Source of the DNA: Aquabacterium sp. OR-4
GTDB taxonomy: Bacteria > Pseudomonadota > Gammaproteobacteria > Burkholderiales > Burkholderiaceae_C
Assembly (NCBI RefSeq): GCF_025290835.2
Contig: NZ_JAOCQD020000002.1
Coordinates: 930,001-994,000 of the forward strand
Direction of reading: 5' to 3'
DNA length: 64,000 nucleotides
This document shows, piece by piece, positions 17,609 through 26,108 of this stretch (positions are counted from its first letter, which is position 1; each line of letters starts with the position of its first letter). The notes beneath the pieces were generated by a model. The model saw only the letters and a list, made by a program, of their open reading frames with translations, did no database searches and was not told where the DNA came from. Made by a program: the position numbers and the translations under genes.

Positions 17609-18862
17609 ATGCTGCTCACCCTGCTGTTCACCACCGCGCTGGTGCTTTCGCTGGCCGTCCGGCTGTGGCTGGCCACCCGTCAGATGCGCCATGTGGCGCA
17701 GCACCGGGCCCAGGTGCCGGCGGCCTTTGCCGACACGGTGAGCCTGGCCGCCCACCAGCGTGCGGCCGACTACACGCTGGCCAAGGGCCGGCTGGGGCTG
17801 TTGTGGGCAGCCTTCGGCAGCGCCGTGCTGCTGGGCTGGACCCTGCTGGGCGGCCTGGATGCGCTGAACCTGGCGGTGCTCGAGGCGGTGCAGCCGCGCT
17901 TTGGCAACCTGGCCTACCAGCTGGCGCTGCTGGCCGCCTTCACGCTGATCGGCGCCGTGCTCGACCTGCCTTTCGAGCTGTACGCCACCTTCCGGCTCGA
18001 GCAGCGTTTCGGCTTCAACCGCACCACCCTCAAGCTGTGGCTGGCCGATGCGGTGAAGGGCCTGCTGGTGGGCGCGGTGATCGGCCTGCCGCTGGCGGCG
18101 CTGATTCTGTGGATCATGGGCGCCACCGGTGGCCTGTGGTGGCTGTGGGCCTGGGCCGCCTGGATGGCCTTCAACCTGGCGGTGATGGTGGTCTACCCGA
18201 CGCTGATCGCGCCGCTGTTCAACAAGTTCGAGCCGCTGGCCGACGACGCGCTGAAAACCCGCGTGCAGGCCCTGATGGCGCGCTGCGGCTTTGCCGCCAA
18301 GGGCCTGTTCGTGATGGACGGCAGCCGGCGCTCGGCGCATGGCAATGCCTATTTCACCGGCCTGGGCGCCGCCAAGCGCGTGGTGTTCTACGACACCCTG
18401 CTGGCCAAGCTGAGCCCGCTGGAGGTCGAGGCGGTGCTGGCGCACGAGCTGGGGCACTTCAAGCTGCGTCACATCCTGCAGCGCATGGTGATGATGTTTG
18501 CGCTGAGCCTGGGCGCGCTGGCGCTGCTGGGCTGGCTGTCGAACTGGACCGGCTTCTACACCGGCCTGGGCGTGCAGCCCAACCTGGCGGCGCCCAACGA
18601 TGCGCTGGCGCTGCTGCTGTTCATGCTGGCGGTGCCGGTGTTCGGCTTTTTCGCGGCCCCGCTCAGCGCCATGCTGTCGCGCCGCCACGAGTTCGAGGCC
18701 GACGCGTATGCGCGCAGCCACAGCGACGGCCAGGCGCTGGCCAGCGCGCTGGTCAAGCTGCACCAGGACAACGCCGCCACGCTGACACCCGACCCGCTGT
18801 ACGTGCGCTTCTACTACTCGCACCCGCCGGCCGGTGAGCGGCTGGCGGCGCTGGCGGCCTGA
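17609..18862 (+). CDS. M48 family zinc metallopeptidase (Ste24/CAAX-protease type), integral membrane
   Basis: A 417-residue inner-membrane peptidase. It has several membrane segments (residues 1-20, about 65-85, 100-120, 150-195, 285-345), the zinc motif HELGHFKLRH and the third ligand in RRHEFEADAYA. The layout is that of Ste24-type prenyl-CAAX peptidases rather than the shorter HtpX. In bacteria its substrates are unknown; membrane-protein quality control is the likely role. The ATG at 17609 opens directly into the first membrane helix. It is followed 31 bp later by the pterin dehydratase gene. Confidence 0.9.
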   Translation: MLLTLLFTTALVLSLAVRLWLATRQMRHVAQHRAQVPAAFADTVSLAAHQRAADYTLAKGRLGLLWAAFGSAVLLGWTLLGGLDALNLAVLEAVQPRFGNLAYQLALLAAFTLIGAVLDLPFELYATFRLEQRFGFNRTTLKLWLADAVKGLLVGAVIGLPLAALILWIMGATGGLWWLWAWAAWMAFNLAVMVVYPTLIAPLFNKFEPLADDALKTRVQALMARCGFAAKGLFVMDGSRRSAHGNAYFTGLGAAKRVVFYDTLLAKLSPLEVEAVLAHELGHFKLRHILQRMVMMFALSLGALALLGWLSNWTGFYTGLGVQPNLAAPNDALALLLFMLAVPVFGFFAAPLSAMLSRRHEFEADAYARSHSDGQALASALVKLHQDNAATLTPDPLYVRFYYSHPPAGERLAALAA

Positions 18863-18893
18863 TGTGCGCCACGCCTTGCCCGGGAGCCCCGCG

Positions 18894-19235
18894 ATGAACC
18901 CATCCCTGGTGCAGCAACGCTGCCGCCCTGTCAGCGGCGCGCCGCTGGCCGATGCCGACGCCGCCGCGCTGCTGGCCCAGGTGCCGGGCTGGCAACGGGT
19001 GCGCACGCCGGCCGGGCAGTCGGCCATCGAGCGGCACTACGCCTTTGCCGACTTCCACCGCAGCATGGGCTTTGCCAATGCCGTGGCCTACCTGTGCAAC
19101 CGCGAGGACCACCACCCCGACCTGGCGCTCAGCTACGGCGGCTGCACGGTGCGCTTCAACACCCACTCGGTGGGCGGCCTGTCGGTCAACGATTTCATCT
19201 GCGCGGCGCTGGTCGACGCACTGTTGCCGGCATGA
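18894..19235 (+). CDS. phhB: 4a-hydroxytetrahydrobiopterin dehydratase (pterin-4a-carbinolamine dehydratase)
   Basis: A 113-residue enzyme that dehydrates 4a-hydroxytetrahydropterin, recycling the cofactor of aromatic amino acid hydroxylases. The signature is AYLCNREDHHPDLALSYGG, with the catalytic His pair, followed by HSVGGLSVNDF. The ATG at 18894 has a GGGAG site upstream. Its stop overlaps the rsgA start (ATGA), so M48 peptidase, phhB and rsgA form one transcription unit. No phenylalanine hydroxylase is in the window. Confidence 0.93.
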   Translation: MNPSLVQQRCRPVSGAPLADADAAALLAQVPGWQRVRTPAGQSAIERHYAFADFHRSMGFANAVAYLCNREDHHPDLALSYGGCTVRFNTHSVGGLSVNDFICAALVDALLPA

Positions 19236-20137
19236 CGGCCGCGGCCGGCCAGGGCAATGGCCTGGTGGTGGCGGCGCATGGCCGCCACTGCATCGTGGAG
19301 GCCGACGACGGCACACGCACGCTGTGCCATCCACGCGGCAAGAAGAGCGATCTGGTGGTGGGCGACCGGGTGCAGTGGGCGCCGGCCGGCGACGAGGGCG
19401 TGATCGAGCGCCTGATCGGGCGCCGCAACCTGCTCTACCGGCAGGACGAGTGGAAGACCAAGTCCTTTGCCGCCAACCTCGACCAGCTGCTGGTGCTGGT
19501 GGCGGTGCAGCCGATGTGGTCGGAAAGCCAGCTGACACGCGCGCTGATCGCCGCCACGCAGGTGCACATCCCGGCCACCATCGTGCTCAACAAGACCGAC
19601 CTCGAGGGCGCCGACGCGGCCCGTGCGCGCCTGCAGCCCTACCGCACGATGGGCGTGACGGTGCTTGAATGCGCGCTGAAGACCCGCACCGACGAGGCGC
19701 GCGCCCTGCTTGCGCCGCTGCTGGCCGACAACGCCACGCTGGTGCTGGGCCCCAGCGGCATGGGCAAGAGCACGCTGATCAATGCCATGGTGCCGCAGGC
19801 CGCGGCCCAGGTGGGCGAGATCTCGCTGGCGCTCAACGCCGGCCGCCACACCACCACCAGCACCACCTGGTACTGGCTGGACGGCGCGCGACACAGCGCG
19901 CTGCTCGATTCACCGGGCTTCCAGCAGTTCGGCCTGCACCAGGTGGGCCCGGCCGAGCTGCCCACGCTGATGCCCGACATCGCGGCCCACGCCGCCGACT
20001 GCCGCTTCTACAACTGCAGCCACCTGCACGAGCCCGGCTGCGGCGTGCGCGCCGCGGTGGACAGCGGCGCGATCAGCCCCTCGCGCTACCGCATCTACGG
20101 CGAGCTGCACGCAGAGTTGTCGTCGAGCCGGTATTGA
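19232..20137 (+). CDS. rsgA: Small ribosomal subunit biogenesis GTPase RsgA
   Basis: A 301-residue circularly permuted GTPase that acts in late 30S subunit maturation. Domain order is the N-terminal OB fold (LVVAAHGRHCIVEADDG), then G4 (VLNKTDLEG), G5, G1 (GPSGMGKSTLIN), G2 (RHTTTS), G3 (DSPGF), and a C-terminal zinc motif (CRFYNCSHLHEPGCGV). This permuted order is diagnostic. It is translationally coupled to phhB. A GGCTGCC/GGCAGCC hairpin lies just after its stop. Confidence 0.96.
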   Translation: MTAAAGQGNGLVVAAHGRHCIVEADDGTRTLCHPRGKKSDLVVGDRVQWAPAGDEGVIERLIGRRNLLYRQDEWKTKSFAANLDQLLVLVAVQPMWSESQLTRALIAATQVHIPATIVLNKTDLEGADAARARLQPYRTMGVTVLECALKTRTDEARALLAPLLADNATLVLGPSGMGKSTLINAMVPQAAAQVGEISLALNAGRHTTTSTTWYWLDGARHSALLDSPGFQQFGLHQVGPAELPTLMPDIAAHAADCRFYNCSHLHEPGCGVRAAVDSGAISPSRYRIYGELHAELSSSRY

Positions 20138-20145
20138 CCGCACCC

Positions 20146-20165
20146 GGCTGCCGGGTACGGCAGCC
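20146..20165 (+). terminator. Hairpin after rsgA, possible terminator
   Basis: GGCTGCC-GGGTAC-GGCAGCC forms a perfect 7-bp stem 8 bp after the rsgA stop, between convergent genes. There is no T-run, so intrinsic termination is uncertain. Confidence 0.3.
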
Positions 20166-20198
20166 ACCCGGCGCCCGGCCCGCGCCCTGCGATGCCCA

Positions 20199-21185
20199 TC
20201 AGCCGACCAGGTTCGCGAGCTTCAGCAAGGCCAGCAGCAGCATCCACAGCACCACCGAGCGCCACACCAGGCCCACCACGCTGCGCAGGTGGCCCAGCTG
20301 CGGCGGATCGCCCGGCGTGCTGCCCTCGGCGCCGGCATCGTCCACCGCGCCGGCATCGAAGGTGCGCGAGCGCTCGGGGCTCACGCCCGGCGCGGCATGG
20401 CCACCCAGCTGCACGCCCACCGCACCGGCGGCGGCGGCCAGGATCACGCCCTCGTTGGGGTGGCGCCACAGCGCGGCATCGCGGCGCCAGGCATTGATCG
20501 CGTCCTCGAAGTTGCCGACCACGGCAAAGCCGAAGGCGGTCATGCGCGCCGGCAGGTGGTCGATCAGCGCAAACATCTGCTGCGACACCTGCATCAGCCG
20601 CGCATTGGCCGGCACGCCCAGGGTCTTGCTGGGATAGCTCCAGTAGCGGCTGGCGAACTCGGCCATGCGGTAGACCACCGCGCCCAGCGGCCCCAGGCCC
20701 AGCGTGGACAGCAGCACGAACCAGAAGAAGACGCCGAACACATGGCGGTGGGCGGCCAGCAGCGCATGCTCGAGCACATGGCGCAGCAGCTCGGTGCGCG
20801 GCAGCTCGCTGGCGTCCAGGTGGCGCCACTCGGCCAGCAGACGGCGGGCGTCGATCTCGTCGCCGCGCTCCAGCGCGTCGCGGATGTCGGTGTAGTAGTG
20901 GCTGAACTGGCGAAAGCCCAGCGTGAGGTAGAGCACCGCCACATCGAAGGCCAGCGCCAGCAGCACGCTCCAGTGGTTGAGCGCCAGGTACACCGCCGAC
21001 ATCGCCAGCCCGGGCACCAGCACCGACACGCACCACACCACCCAGGCATGGTGCGGCTTGCCGGCATCGAGGTTGCGGCCGGTCCAACCCACCCAGCCCA
21101 TCAGCAGATGGTGCACCCAGTTGTCACGTGGCAGCGGCTTGAGCTGCTCGACCACCAACGCAAACAGAACCGCAAAGAAGCTCAT
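20199..21185 (-). CDS. CobD/CbiB family membrane protein
   Basis: A 328-residue inner-membrane protein related to adenosylcobinamide-phosphate synthase (CobD/CbiB). It has an N-terminal hydrophobic segment with FFAVLFALVVEQLKPL, a Phe/Tyr-rich middle (GFRQFSHYYTDIRDAL), the family-like MTAFGFAVVGNFEDAINAWR, and a C-terminal membrane helix. The divergent betaproteobacterial branch is often found away from cobalamin genes, and no cobalamin biosynthesis gene is visible here, so the enzymatic activity is doubtful. A paralogue of AmpE type is an alternative name. It is convergent with rsgA. Confidence 0.75.
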   Translation of the reverse strand: MSFFAVLFALVVEQLKPLPRDNWVHHLLMGWVGWTGRNLDAGKPHHAWVVWCVSVLVPGLAMSAVYLALNHWSVLLALAFDVAVLYLTLGFRQFSHYYTDIRDALERGDEIDARRLLAEWRHLDASELPRTELLRHVLEHALLAAHRHVFGVFFWFVLLSTLGLGPLGAVVYRMAEFASRYWSYPSKTLGVPANARLMQVSQQMFALIDHLPARMTAFGFAVVGNFEDAINAWRRDAALWRHPNEGVILAAAAGAVGVQLGGHAAPGVSPERSRTFDAGAVDDAGAEGSTPGDPPQLGHLRSVVGLVWRSVVLWMLLLALLKLANLVG

Positions 21186-21275
21186 CGCCGCGCATCATAC
21201 CCAGCGGTGCCGGGCCTTCAGGGCCGGAACAAGCGTCGCGGCCACCGCTTGACCGCCGGCATGGCGGGCCAGGCT

Positions 21276-21977
21276 TCAGCGCGCGCCGGCCAGAAAGCCA
21301 TACAGGTTGCGCAACATCGCGGCCGTGGCGCCCCAGATGAAGTACGGCGCCTGGCCGCCCGGCCGCGTCCAGGGCATCGACAGGAACTGCCGCGCGTGGC
21401 CGTCCCACTCGAAGCGGTGGCGGTGGTGGTTGGCCGGCGCCATCAGAAAAGCCAGCGGCACCTCGAAGGCCTCGGCCACCTCGTTGGCGTCGAGCGCCAG
21501 ATCGAAATCGGGCTGCACCAAACCCACCACTGGCGTGACCACGTAGCTGGTCACGGTGCGGTAGACCGGCAGCGTGCCGATGACCTCGATGTGCCGGCGC
21601 GCCAGCCCCACCTCTTCTTCGGTTTCGCGCAGTGCGGTGGCCACGGCATCGGCATCGTGCGGCTCGGCGCGGCCGCCCGGAAAACTCACCTGGCCGGCAT
21701 GGTCGCGCAGGTGCGGGGTGCGCTGGGTCAGCAGCACCTGCAGGCCGTGCGCGCGCATCACCAGCGGCACCAGCACCGCAGCCGGCGTGGCCGCGCGCCC
21801 GGGCGCAAAACGGCCGCCGTCGCCGGGGATCTCGGGCTCGAATGCGGGCGGTGCGGCAAACAGCGCGCGCAGGGCCGGTGCGGTGAGCGCGGCGGGGGCC
21901 ACCGGCGGCAGGTGGTCGTCGATGCCGATCACCGGGATGGCCTGGGGATCGGTGATGCGCGGAACGGGCTGGGCCAT
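21276..21977 (-). CDS. NUDIX hydrolase, CoA pyrophosphatase-like
   Basis: A 233-residue NUDIX enzyme. The Nudix box is present as GGRAEPHDADAVATALRETEEEVGL, split here by description: GGRAEP at its start and RETEEEVGL at its end. The preceding LLTQRTPHLRDHAGQVSFPGG is the CoA-pyrophosphatase subfamily motif (cleaves CoA to 3',5'-ADP and phosphopantetheine). The ATG at 21977 is chosen since the open frame upstream runs through the rplS terminator. It is followed by the CobD-like gene 90 bp later on the same strand. Confidence 0.9.
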   Translation of the reverse strand: MAQPVPRITDPQAIPVIGIDDHLPPVAPAALTAPALRALFAAPPAFEPEIPGDGGRFAPGRAATPAAVLVPLVMRAHGLQVLLTQRTPHLRDHAGQVSFPGGRAEPHDADAVATALRETEEEVGLARRHIEVIGTLPVYRTVTSYVVTPVVGLVQPDFDLALDANEVAEAFEVPLAFLMAPANHHRHRFEWDGHARQFLSMPWTRPGGQAPYFIWGATAAMLRNLYGFLAGAR

Positions 21978-22005
21978 ATGCCGCGCATTGTGGCGCGCCA
22001 GAAAT

Positions 22006-22035
22006 GAAACAAGCCGCCCGGAGGCGGCTTGTTTC
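22006..22035 (-). terminator. Strong intrinsic terminator of the rpsP-rimM-trmD-rplS operon
   Basis: GAAACAAGCCGCC pairs perfectly with GGCGGCTTGTTTC around a CGGA/TCCG loop, giving a 13-bp stem that ends in GTTTC on the minus strand. It sits about 110 bp after the rplS stop and just before the NUDIX gene. Confidence 0.85.
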
Positions 22036-22142
22036 TTGGGCGGAACCAGCTTTTGCAGCATGCCGGCTGCGCCGACATGCTGCGTTCGCTGTGGTTCGTG
22101 CTGTGCACGAACCGTGCGCGTTCCGCGCCGCCTGACCAAAGG

Positions 22143-22496
22143 TCAGGACAGCTTTTCCTTGATGCGCGCCGACTTGCCCGAGCGCTGGCGCAGGTAGTAC
22201 AGCTTGGCGCGGCGCACATCGCCGCGGCGCTTGACTTCGATCGAGGCGATCAGCGGGCTGTACAGCTGGAACGTGCGCTCCACGCCTTCGCCGCTGGAGA
22301 TCTTGCGCACGATGAAGCTGCTGTTCAGGCCGCGGTTGCGCTTGGCGATCACCACGCCTTCGTAGGCCTGCACGCGCTTGCGCGTGCCTTCCACCACGTT
22401 GACGCTGACGATGACGGTGTCACCAGGGGCGAACGACGGAATCGTCTTGCCCAGACGGGTGATTTCTTCCTGCTCGAGGGTGCGGATCAGGTCCAC
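22143..22496 (-). CDS. rplS: 50S ribosomal protein L19
   Basis: A 117-residue ribosomal protein L19, located at the 30S-50S interface. Diagnostic stretches are [39 protein letters not shown] and [18 protein letters not shown]. It is the last gene of the rpsP operon. A 166-bp gap from trmD holds a TATAAT box, so it may also be transcribed alone. A strong terminator follows. Confidence 0.99.
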   Translation of the reverse strand: MDLIRTLEQEEITRLGKTIPSFAPGDTVIVSVNVVEGTRKRVQAYEGVVIAKRNRGLNSSFIVRKISSGEGVERTFQLYSPLIASIEVKRRGDVRRAKLYYLRQRSGKSARIKEKLS

Positions 22497-22628
22497 GGTT
22501 TTCTCCAGATGCGATCGTGCCGGCGGGTTTGAGGGGTGATCGCAAAGTGCGACCGTGTGGTGCGGATCAACGTCGACCGAAATCGCTGTTGCCTGCGCCT
22601 TGCCCGGCAGAGGATCGAAAAGCCGATG

Positions 22629-22634
22629 ATTATA
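22629..22634 (-). promoter_or_regulatory. -10 box (TATAAT) of a probable internal rplS promoter
   Basis: A perfect TATAAT on the minus strand lies in the trmD-rplS gap, 133 bp before the rplS start. A TTGACG element upstream is spaced too far (26 bp) to be its -35, so the promoter may be weak or regulated. Confidence 0.45.
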
Positions 22635-22662
22635 GCCCAGGCGCGTCGCCTGTGGCTCTGCG

Positions 22663-23448
22663 TCAAGCAGCCGGCTCGCGCAGGCTGCGCAGCCACTGCT
22701 CGTCGGCCGACGTTAGGCGGCCGGCGGCGCGGGCCGCGGCGATCAGGTCGGGGCGGCGGCGGGCGGTGATGGCCAGCTGCTGCTCGCGCCGCCAGCGGGC
22801 GATCTGCGCATGGTGGCCGCTCAGCAGCACCGGCGGCACCGGCTGCGGCGGGCCGCCATCGGGCGCCGACAGCAGCTCGGGCCGGCTGTAGTGCGGGCAG
22901 TCGAGCAGAAAGTCGGCCGAGAAGCTGTCCTGCTCGTGCGACTCGGGCGTCAGCACGCCGGGCTGCAGCCGCGCCACCGCATCCAGCAACGCCAGCGCCG
23001 GCAGCTCGCCGCCGGACAGCACGAAGTCACCCAGGCTCAGCTCGCGCGTGACATGGCGGTCGAGCAGGCGTTGGTCGATGCCCTCGTAGCGCCCGCACAG
23101 CAGGATGGCGCCCGGGCCGCTGGCGATGTCGCGCACCAGCGCCTGGGTGATGCGCTCGCCGGTGGGCGTGAAGTGCAGCACCTGCGGCGCAGCCTCGTCG
23201 GGCTGCTGCGCGCGGCGCTGGGCCTTGGCGGCGGCCAGTGCGCGCTCCAGCGGCTCGGCCAGCATCACCATGCCCGGGCCGCCACCAAAAGGGCGGTCGT
23301 CCACCCGGCGGTAGGTGCCCTCGGCATGGTCGCGCAGCGGCCACAGGCGCACATCGACCTGCGCCGACTCGAAGGCGCGGCGGGTGATGCCCACGGCCAG
23401 GTGCGGCGCAAACAGCTCGGGAAACAGCGTGACGATGTCGAAGCGCAT
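22663..23448 (-). CDS. trmD: tRNA (guanine-N1)-methyltransferase
   Basis: A 261-residue SPOUT-class enzyme that methylates G37 of tRNAs and prevents frameshifting. It has [13 protein letters not shown] at the start, the trefoil-knot region [15 protein letters not shown] and the SAM-binding [16 protein letters not shown]. The gene sits between rimM and rplS, the conserved order. Confidence 0.98.
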   Translation of the reverse strand: MRFDIVTLFPELFAPHLAVGITRRAFESAQVDVRLWPLRDHAEGTYRRVDDRPFGGGPGMVMLAEPLERALAAAKAQRRAQQPDEAAPQVLHFTPTGERITQALVRDIASGPGAILLCGRYEGIDQRLLDRHVTRELSLGDFVLSGGELPALALLDAVARLQPGVLTPESHEQDSFSADFLLDCPHYSRPELLSAPDGGPPQPVPPVLLSGHHAQIARWRREQQLAITARRRPDLIAAARAAGRLTSADEQWLRSLREPAA

Positions 23449-23608
23449 CGGGGTGGCGAGAACCGCAATCGGGCCAGGTGACGCTCACCAGGCGTGAAGA
23501 AACCGTCGCGCGCGGGCTCAGGGTGGTCCGAGCAACGCAGCCGTACACCGGTACGGCGAGTCGCGCAGGGCCGCCATGTGCACGCGCAGCAGGTTCATTC
23601 GCGCATGG

Positions 23609-24223
23609 TCAGAAGTCGAGGCCCCAGTCGACGGTGATGCGGCGCTCCGCCAGGCTCACATCGTCGATGAAGGCCCCCACGAAGGGGATCAGGCGCTCGG
23701 CCTCGGCCGGCGGCGTGGCCTCGGTGGCCTCGGGGCGACGGATGCGCAGCACGCTGTGCGCGCCGGTGTCCAGCAGATCGACCACGGTGCCCAGCGCCGC
23801 GCCGTCGCGGTTGACGACGGCCAGGCCGATCAGGTCGATCCAGTAGTACTCGCCGTCGCCGGCAGTGGGAAAGCTCGAGCGCGCGATGAAGATGCGCGCG
23901 CCCCTCATGGCCTCGGCCGCACTGCGGTCGCCCAGCTCCTGGGCGGCGGCCACCACGCCATCGCCATGCTCCTTGCTGTGCGTGATGCGCAGCAGCGGCG
24001 GCATGGCGGGCGCGCCCTGGGGCAGCGCCGGCCGCGGGCCGTCGGCCTCGGGCGGGCGCACGAACCAGCGGCGCGATGAAAACAGGGCCTTGGGATCGCG
24101 CGAGAAGGGCTGGACGCGAATCCAGCCCTTGACGCCCCAGGCGCCGAGCACGCGACCGACTTCGATCGCGTCTTCGGGAAAGGCCGGTTCGTCGGCCCCA
24201 GCAAAGGGCTGGGCGGCGCTCAT
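23609..24223 (-). CDS. rimM: 16S rRNA processing protein RimM
   Basis: A 204-residue 30S maturation factor that binds S19. It has the N-terminal RimM barrel (IEVGRVLGAWGVKGWIRVQPF) and a PRC-barrel C-terminal domain (YYWIDLIGLAVVNRDG, LIPFVGAFIDDVSLAERRITVDW). The ATG at 24223 lies 19 bp after the rpsP stop; a TTG ten codons earlier would overlap rpsP and is less likely. Confidence 0.96.
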   Translation of the reverse strand: MSAAQPFAGADEPAFPEDAIEVGRVLGAWGVKGWIRVQPFSRDPKALFSSRRWFVRPPEADGPRPALPQGAPAMPPLLRITHSKEHGDGVVAAAQELGDRSAAEAMRGARIFIARSSFPTAGDGEYYWIDLIGLAVVNRDGAALGTVVDLLDTGAHSVLRIRRPEATEATPPAEAERLIPFVGAFIDDVSLAERRITVDWGLDF

Positions 24224-24242
24224 CGGCCTGCTGTCGCCTGGA

Positions 24243-24518
24243 TCAGGCGGCAACGGCGGCAGCCGGGGCCGCCACGGCCTTGGCGGCCTGCTTGACCAGG
24301 CGCTCGACGGTGGGCGACATCTGCGCGCCCACGCCTTGCCAGTAGCTCAGGCGGTCCATCGCAACGCGCAGCGGCTGCTCGGCACCGGCGGCCATCGGGT
24401 TGTAGAAACCCAGGCGCTCGATGAAGCGGCCGTCGCGACGCTCGCGCGAGTCGGACACGACGATGTTGTAGAAGGGGCGCTTCTTGGCGCCGCCACGTGC
24501 CAGTCGAATGACGACCAT
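24243..24518 (-). CDS. rpsP: 30S ribosomal protein S16
   Basis: A 91-residue S16, starting [21 protein letters not shown] and continuing with [14 protein letters not shown]. The C-terminal Ala-rich tail ([12 protein letters not shown]) is a few residues longer than in E. coli, which is common in this group. The ATG at 24518 has a GGAAG site 8 bases upstream. It is the promoter-proximal gene of the operon. Confidence 0.98.
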   Translation of the reverse strand: MVVIRLARGGAKKRPFYNIVVSDSRERRDGRFIERLGFYNPMAAGAEQPLRVAMDRLSYWQGVGAQMSPTVERLVKQAAKAVAAPAAAVAA

Positions 24519-24718
24519 GATGTTCTTCCGGAAAATCGTTGGCGACAGACCAGCCAGGGAGACACGCAAGGCCGAACCATCAAGGTTGCCCGCGCCTGCC
24601 AACCCCTCTTGACCTGCGAGGTGCGGCGTGCGCGAGGCACGGTGTCGGCGTCGTAGATACGCCGGATGCGGTCTGCGCCATGGCACAAACCTCACCCAGC
24701 CGCCGCCGAGAACCGCGC

Positions 24719-24749
24719 ATTATAAACTGAGCCGGCGCTGCATTCACAA
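24719..24749 (-). promoter_or_regulatory. Promoter of the rpsP operon
   Basis: On the minus strand a perfect TATAAT (24719-24724) is preceded by TTGTGA (24744-24749) with a 19-bp spacer. Transcription would begin near 24712, giving a leader of about 190 nt before rpsP. The position and the consensus -10 fit a strong ribosomal-protein promoter. Confidence 0.65.
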
Positions 24750-24828
24750 GTGCCTTCACGGGCACTTTGACAGGCCTTGCCGGCATCGCGCACCGCCCTC
24801 CTTGCTGCCACCCCTGCTGAGGCCCCTG

Positions 24829-24912
24829 CCACCACCCCGCGGCCACCACCCCGCGGCGGCCACCCCGCAGCCACCACCCCGCGGCCACTACCCCGCGGCC
24901 ATCCCCCGCCCC
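24829..24912. repeat. 14-bp tandem repeat (about six copies)
   Basis: Six consecutive 14-bp units, consensus CCACCACCCCGCGG, occupy 24829-24842, 24843-24856, 24857-24870, 24871-24884, 24885-24898 and 24899-24912. The outer and third units vary. The unit length is not a multiple of three, and the array lies between the rpsP promoter and the GTG start of the acetyltransferase, ending 32 bp before it. The remainder of the 426-bp rpsP-GNAT gap holds the rpsP leader and promoter and no other gene that I can see. Confidence 0.85.
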
Positions 24913-24944
24913 AACCGCGCGCCGACCGCGCCGCCCCCACCACC

Positions 24945-25487
24945 GTGACCGACGCCGCCCCCCTCCTGCACCTGCGCCCCAGCATCGCCGACGACCTGCC
25001 CGCCATCACCGCGATCTACGGCCACGCCGTGCTGCACGGCACCGGCACCTTCGAGCTCGAACCGCCCGACCAGGACGAGATGGCGCGCCGTCGCGACGAC
25101 GTGCTGGCCAAGGGCCTGCCCTGGCTGGTGGCCGAGCGCGGCGGCGAGGTGCTGGGCTATGCCTATGCCAACCACTTCCGCCCGCGCAAGGCCTACCGCT
25201 TCTGCCTGGAGGATTCGATCTACCTGGCGCCCCAGGCGCGAGGCCAGGGCCTGGGCCGGCTGCTGCTGGCCGAACTGGTGGGACGCTGCGAGGCGGCCGG
25301 CGCGCGCCAGATGCTGGCGGTGATCGGGGACTCGGCCAACGCCGGCTCGATCGGCGTGCATGCCGCGCTGGGCTTCACGCACACCGGCGTGCTCAAGTCC
25401 TCGGGCTGGAAGTTCGGCCGCTGGCTCGATGTGGTGTTGATGCAGCGCAGCCTGGGCACGGGCGACAGCACGCCCGGCGAGGCCTGA
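24945..25487 (+). CDS. GNAT N-acetyltransferase, phosphinothricin/methionine-sulfoximine acetyltransferase-like
   Basis: A 180-residue GNAT enzyme. The phosphinothricin/methionine sulfoximine acetyltransferase subfamily is indicated by IYGHAVLHGTGTFELEPP, WLVAERGGEVLGYAYA, the acetyl-CoA loop ARGQGLGRLLL and GWKFGRWLDVVLMQRSLG. The natural substrate is uncertain, and methionine derivatives are plausible. The GTG at 24945 is chosen because the upstream frame runs through the tandem repeat. No clear ribosome-binding site is seen, so initiation may be weak or leaderless. Confidence 0.88.
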   Translation: MTDAAPLLHLRPSIADDLPAITAIYGHAVLHGTGTFELEPPDQDEMARRRDDVLAKGLPWLVAERGGEVLGYAYANHFRPRKAYRFCLEDSIYLAPQARGQGLGRLLLAELVGRCEAAGARQMLAVIGDSANAGSIGVHAALGFTHTGVLKSSGWKFGRWLDVVLMQRSLGTGDSTPGEA

Positions 25488-25528
25488 GCGCCGGCCACAG
25501 CGCGGCCAGGCGCCACAATGCCGTGACG

Positions 25529-26059
25529 ATGTCCACCGCTGCCGCCCTGCCCCTGCCCGCCCCCAAGTCCAAGACCCTGGCCACCTGGCTGGCACTGCTG
25601 GCCGGCAGTTTCGGCCTGCACCGCTTCTACCTGCATGGCCTGCGCGACCTGGCCGGCTGGCTGATGCCCTGGCCCACGCTGGCCGGCCTGGCCGGCCTGG
25701 TGCGCATGCGCAACCTGGGCCAGGACGACCACGCCGCCTGGCTGCTGCTGCCGCTGCTGGGCCTGATGCTGAGCCAGGCCATGCTGACCGCCATCGTCTA
25801 CGGACTGACGCCCGACGAAAAATGGGCGGTGCGCCACGGCGCCGGCGGCCCGGTGCGCCACACCACCTGGGGCCCGGTGCTGGGCGCCATCGCCGCGCTG
25901 CTGCTGGGCGGCGCGGCGCTGATGGGCACGCTGGCCTTCGGCGGCCAGAAGTTCTTCGAGTACCAGTTGCTGCAGCAGCAGGCGCAGCAGGCACAGGCAG
26001 CGCAGCCGGCCCTGCCGGCCACCCCGCCCACGCCGCCCGCCCAGCCGGCCTCGCGCTGA
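25529..26059 (+). CDS. TM2-domain-like membrane protein
   Basis: A 176-residue membrane protein. The first part, KTLATWLALLAGSFGLHRFYLHG, matches the start of TM2 domains (two membrane helices joined by a short loop with a conserved G-hR-Y pattern). Three or four further hydrophobic segments follow, then a Gln/Ala/Pro-rich tail. The function of TM2 proteins in bacteria is unknown. An ATG at 25529 (or a GTG two codons earlier) starts it. The RNase gene begins 49 bp downstream. Confidence 0.72.
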   Translation: MSTAAALPLPAPKSKTLATWLALLAGSFGLHRFYLHGLRDLAGWLMPWPTLAGLAGLVRMRNLGQDDHAAWLLLPLLGLMLSQAMLTAIVYGLTPDEKWAVRHGAGGPVRHTTWGPVLGAIAALLLGGAALMGTLAFGGQKFFEYQLLQQQAQQAQAAQPALPATPPTPPAQPASR

Positions 26060-26108
26060 GCCCGGCCCGCGCCGCGGCGGCCGGCGCAACACGTTGGGAG
26101 ACCTCACG

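Noticed and set aside
20199..21185. Cobalamin biosynthesis operon
   Set aside because: Only a diverged CobD/CbiB-like gene is present; no other cobalamin gene lies in the window.
24829..24912. 14-bp repeat array as a CRISPR
   Set aside because: Units are only 14 bp and contiguous, with no spacers, and no cas genes are in the window.
24945..25487. Acquired herbicide-resistance gene
   Set aside because: Chromosomal relatives of phosphinothricin acetyltransferase are common and usually act on methionine derivatives; base composition matches the surroundings.
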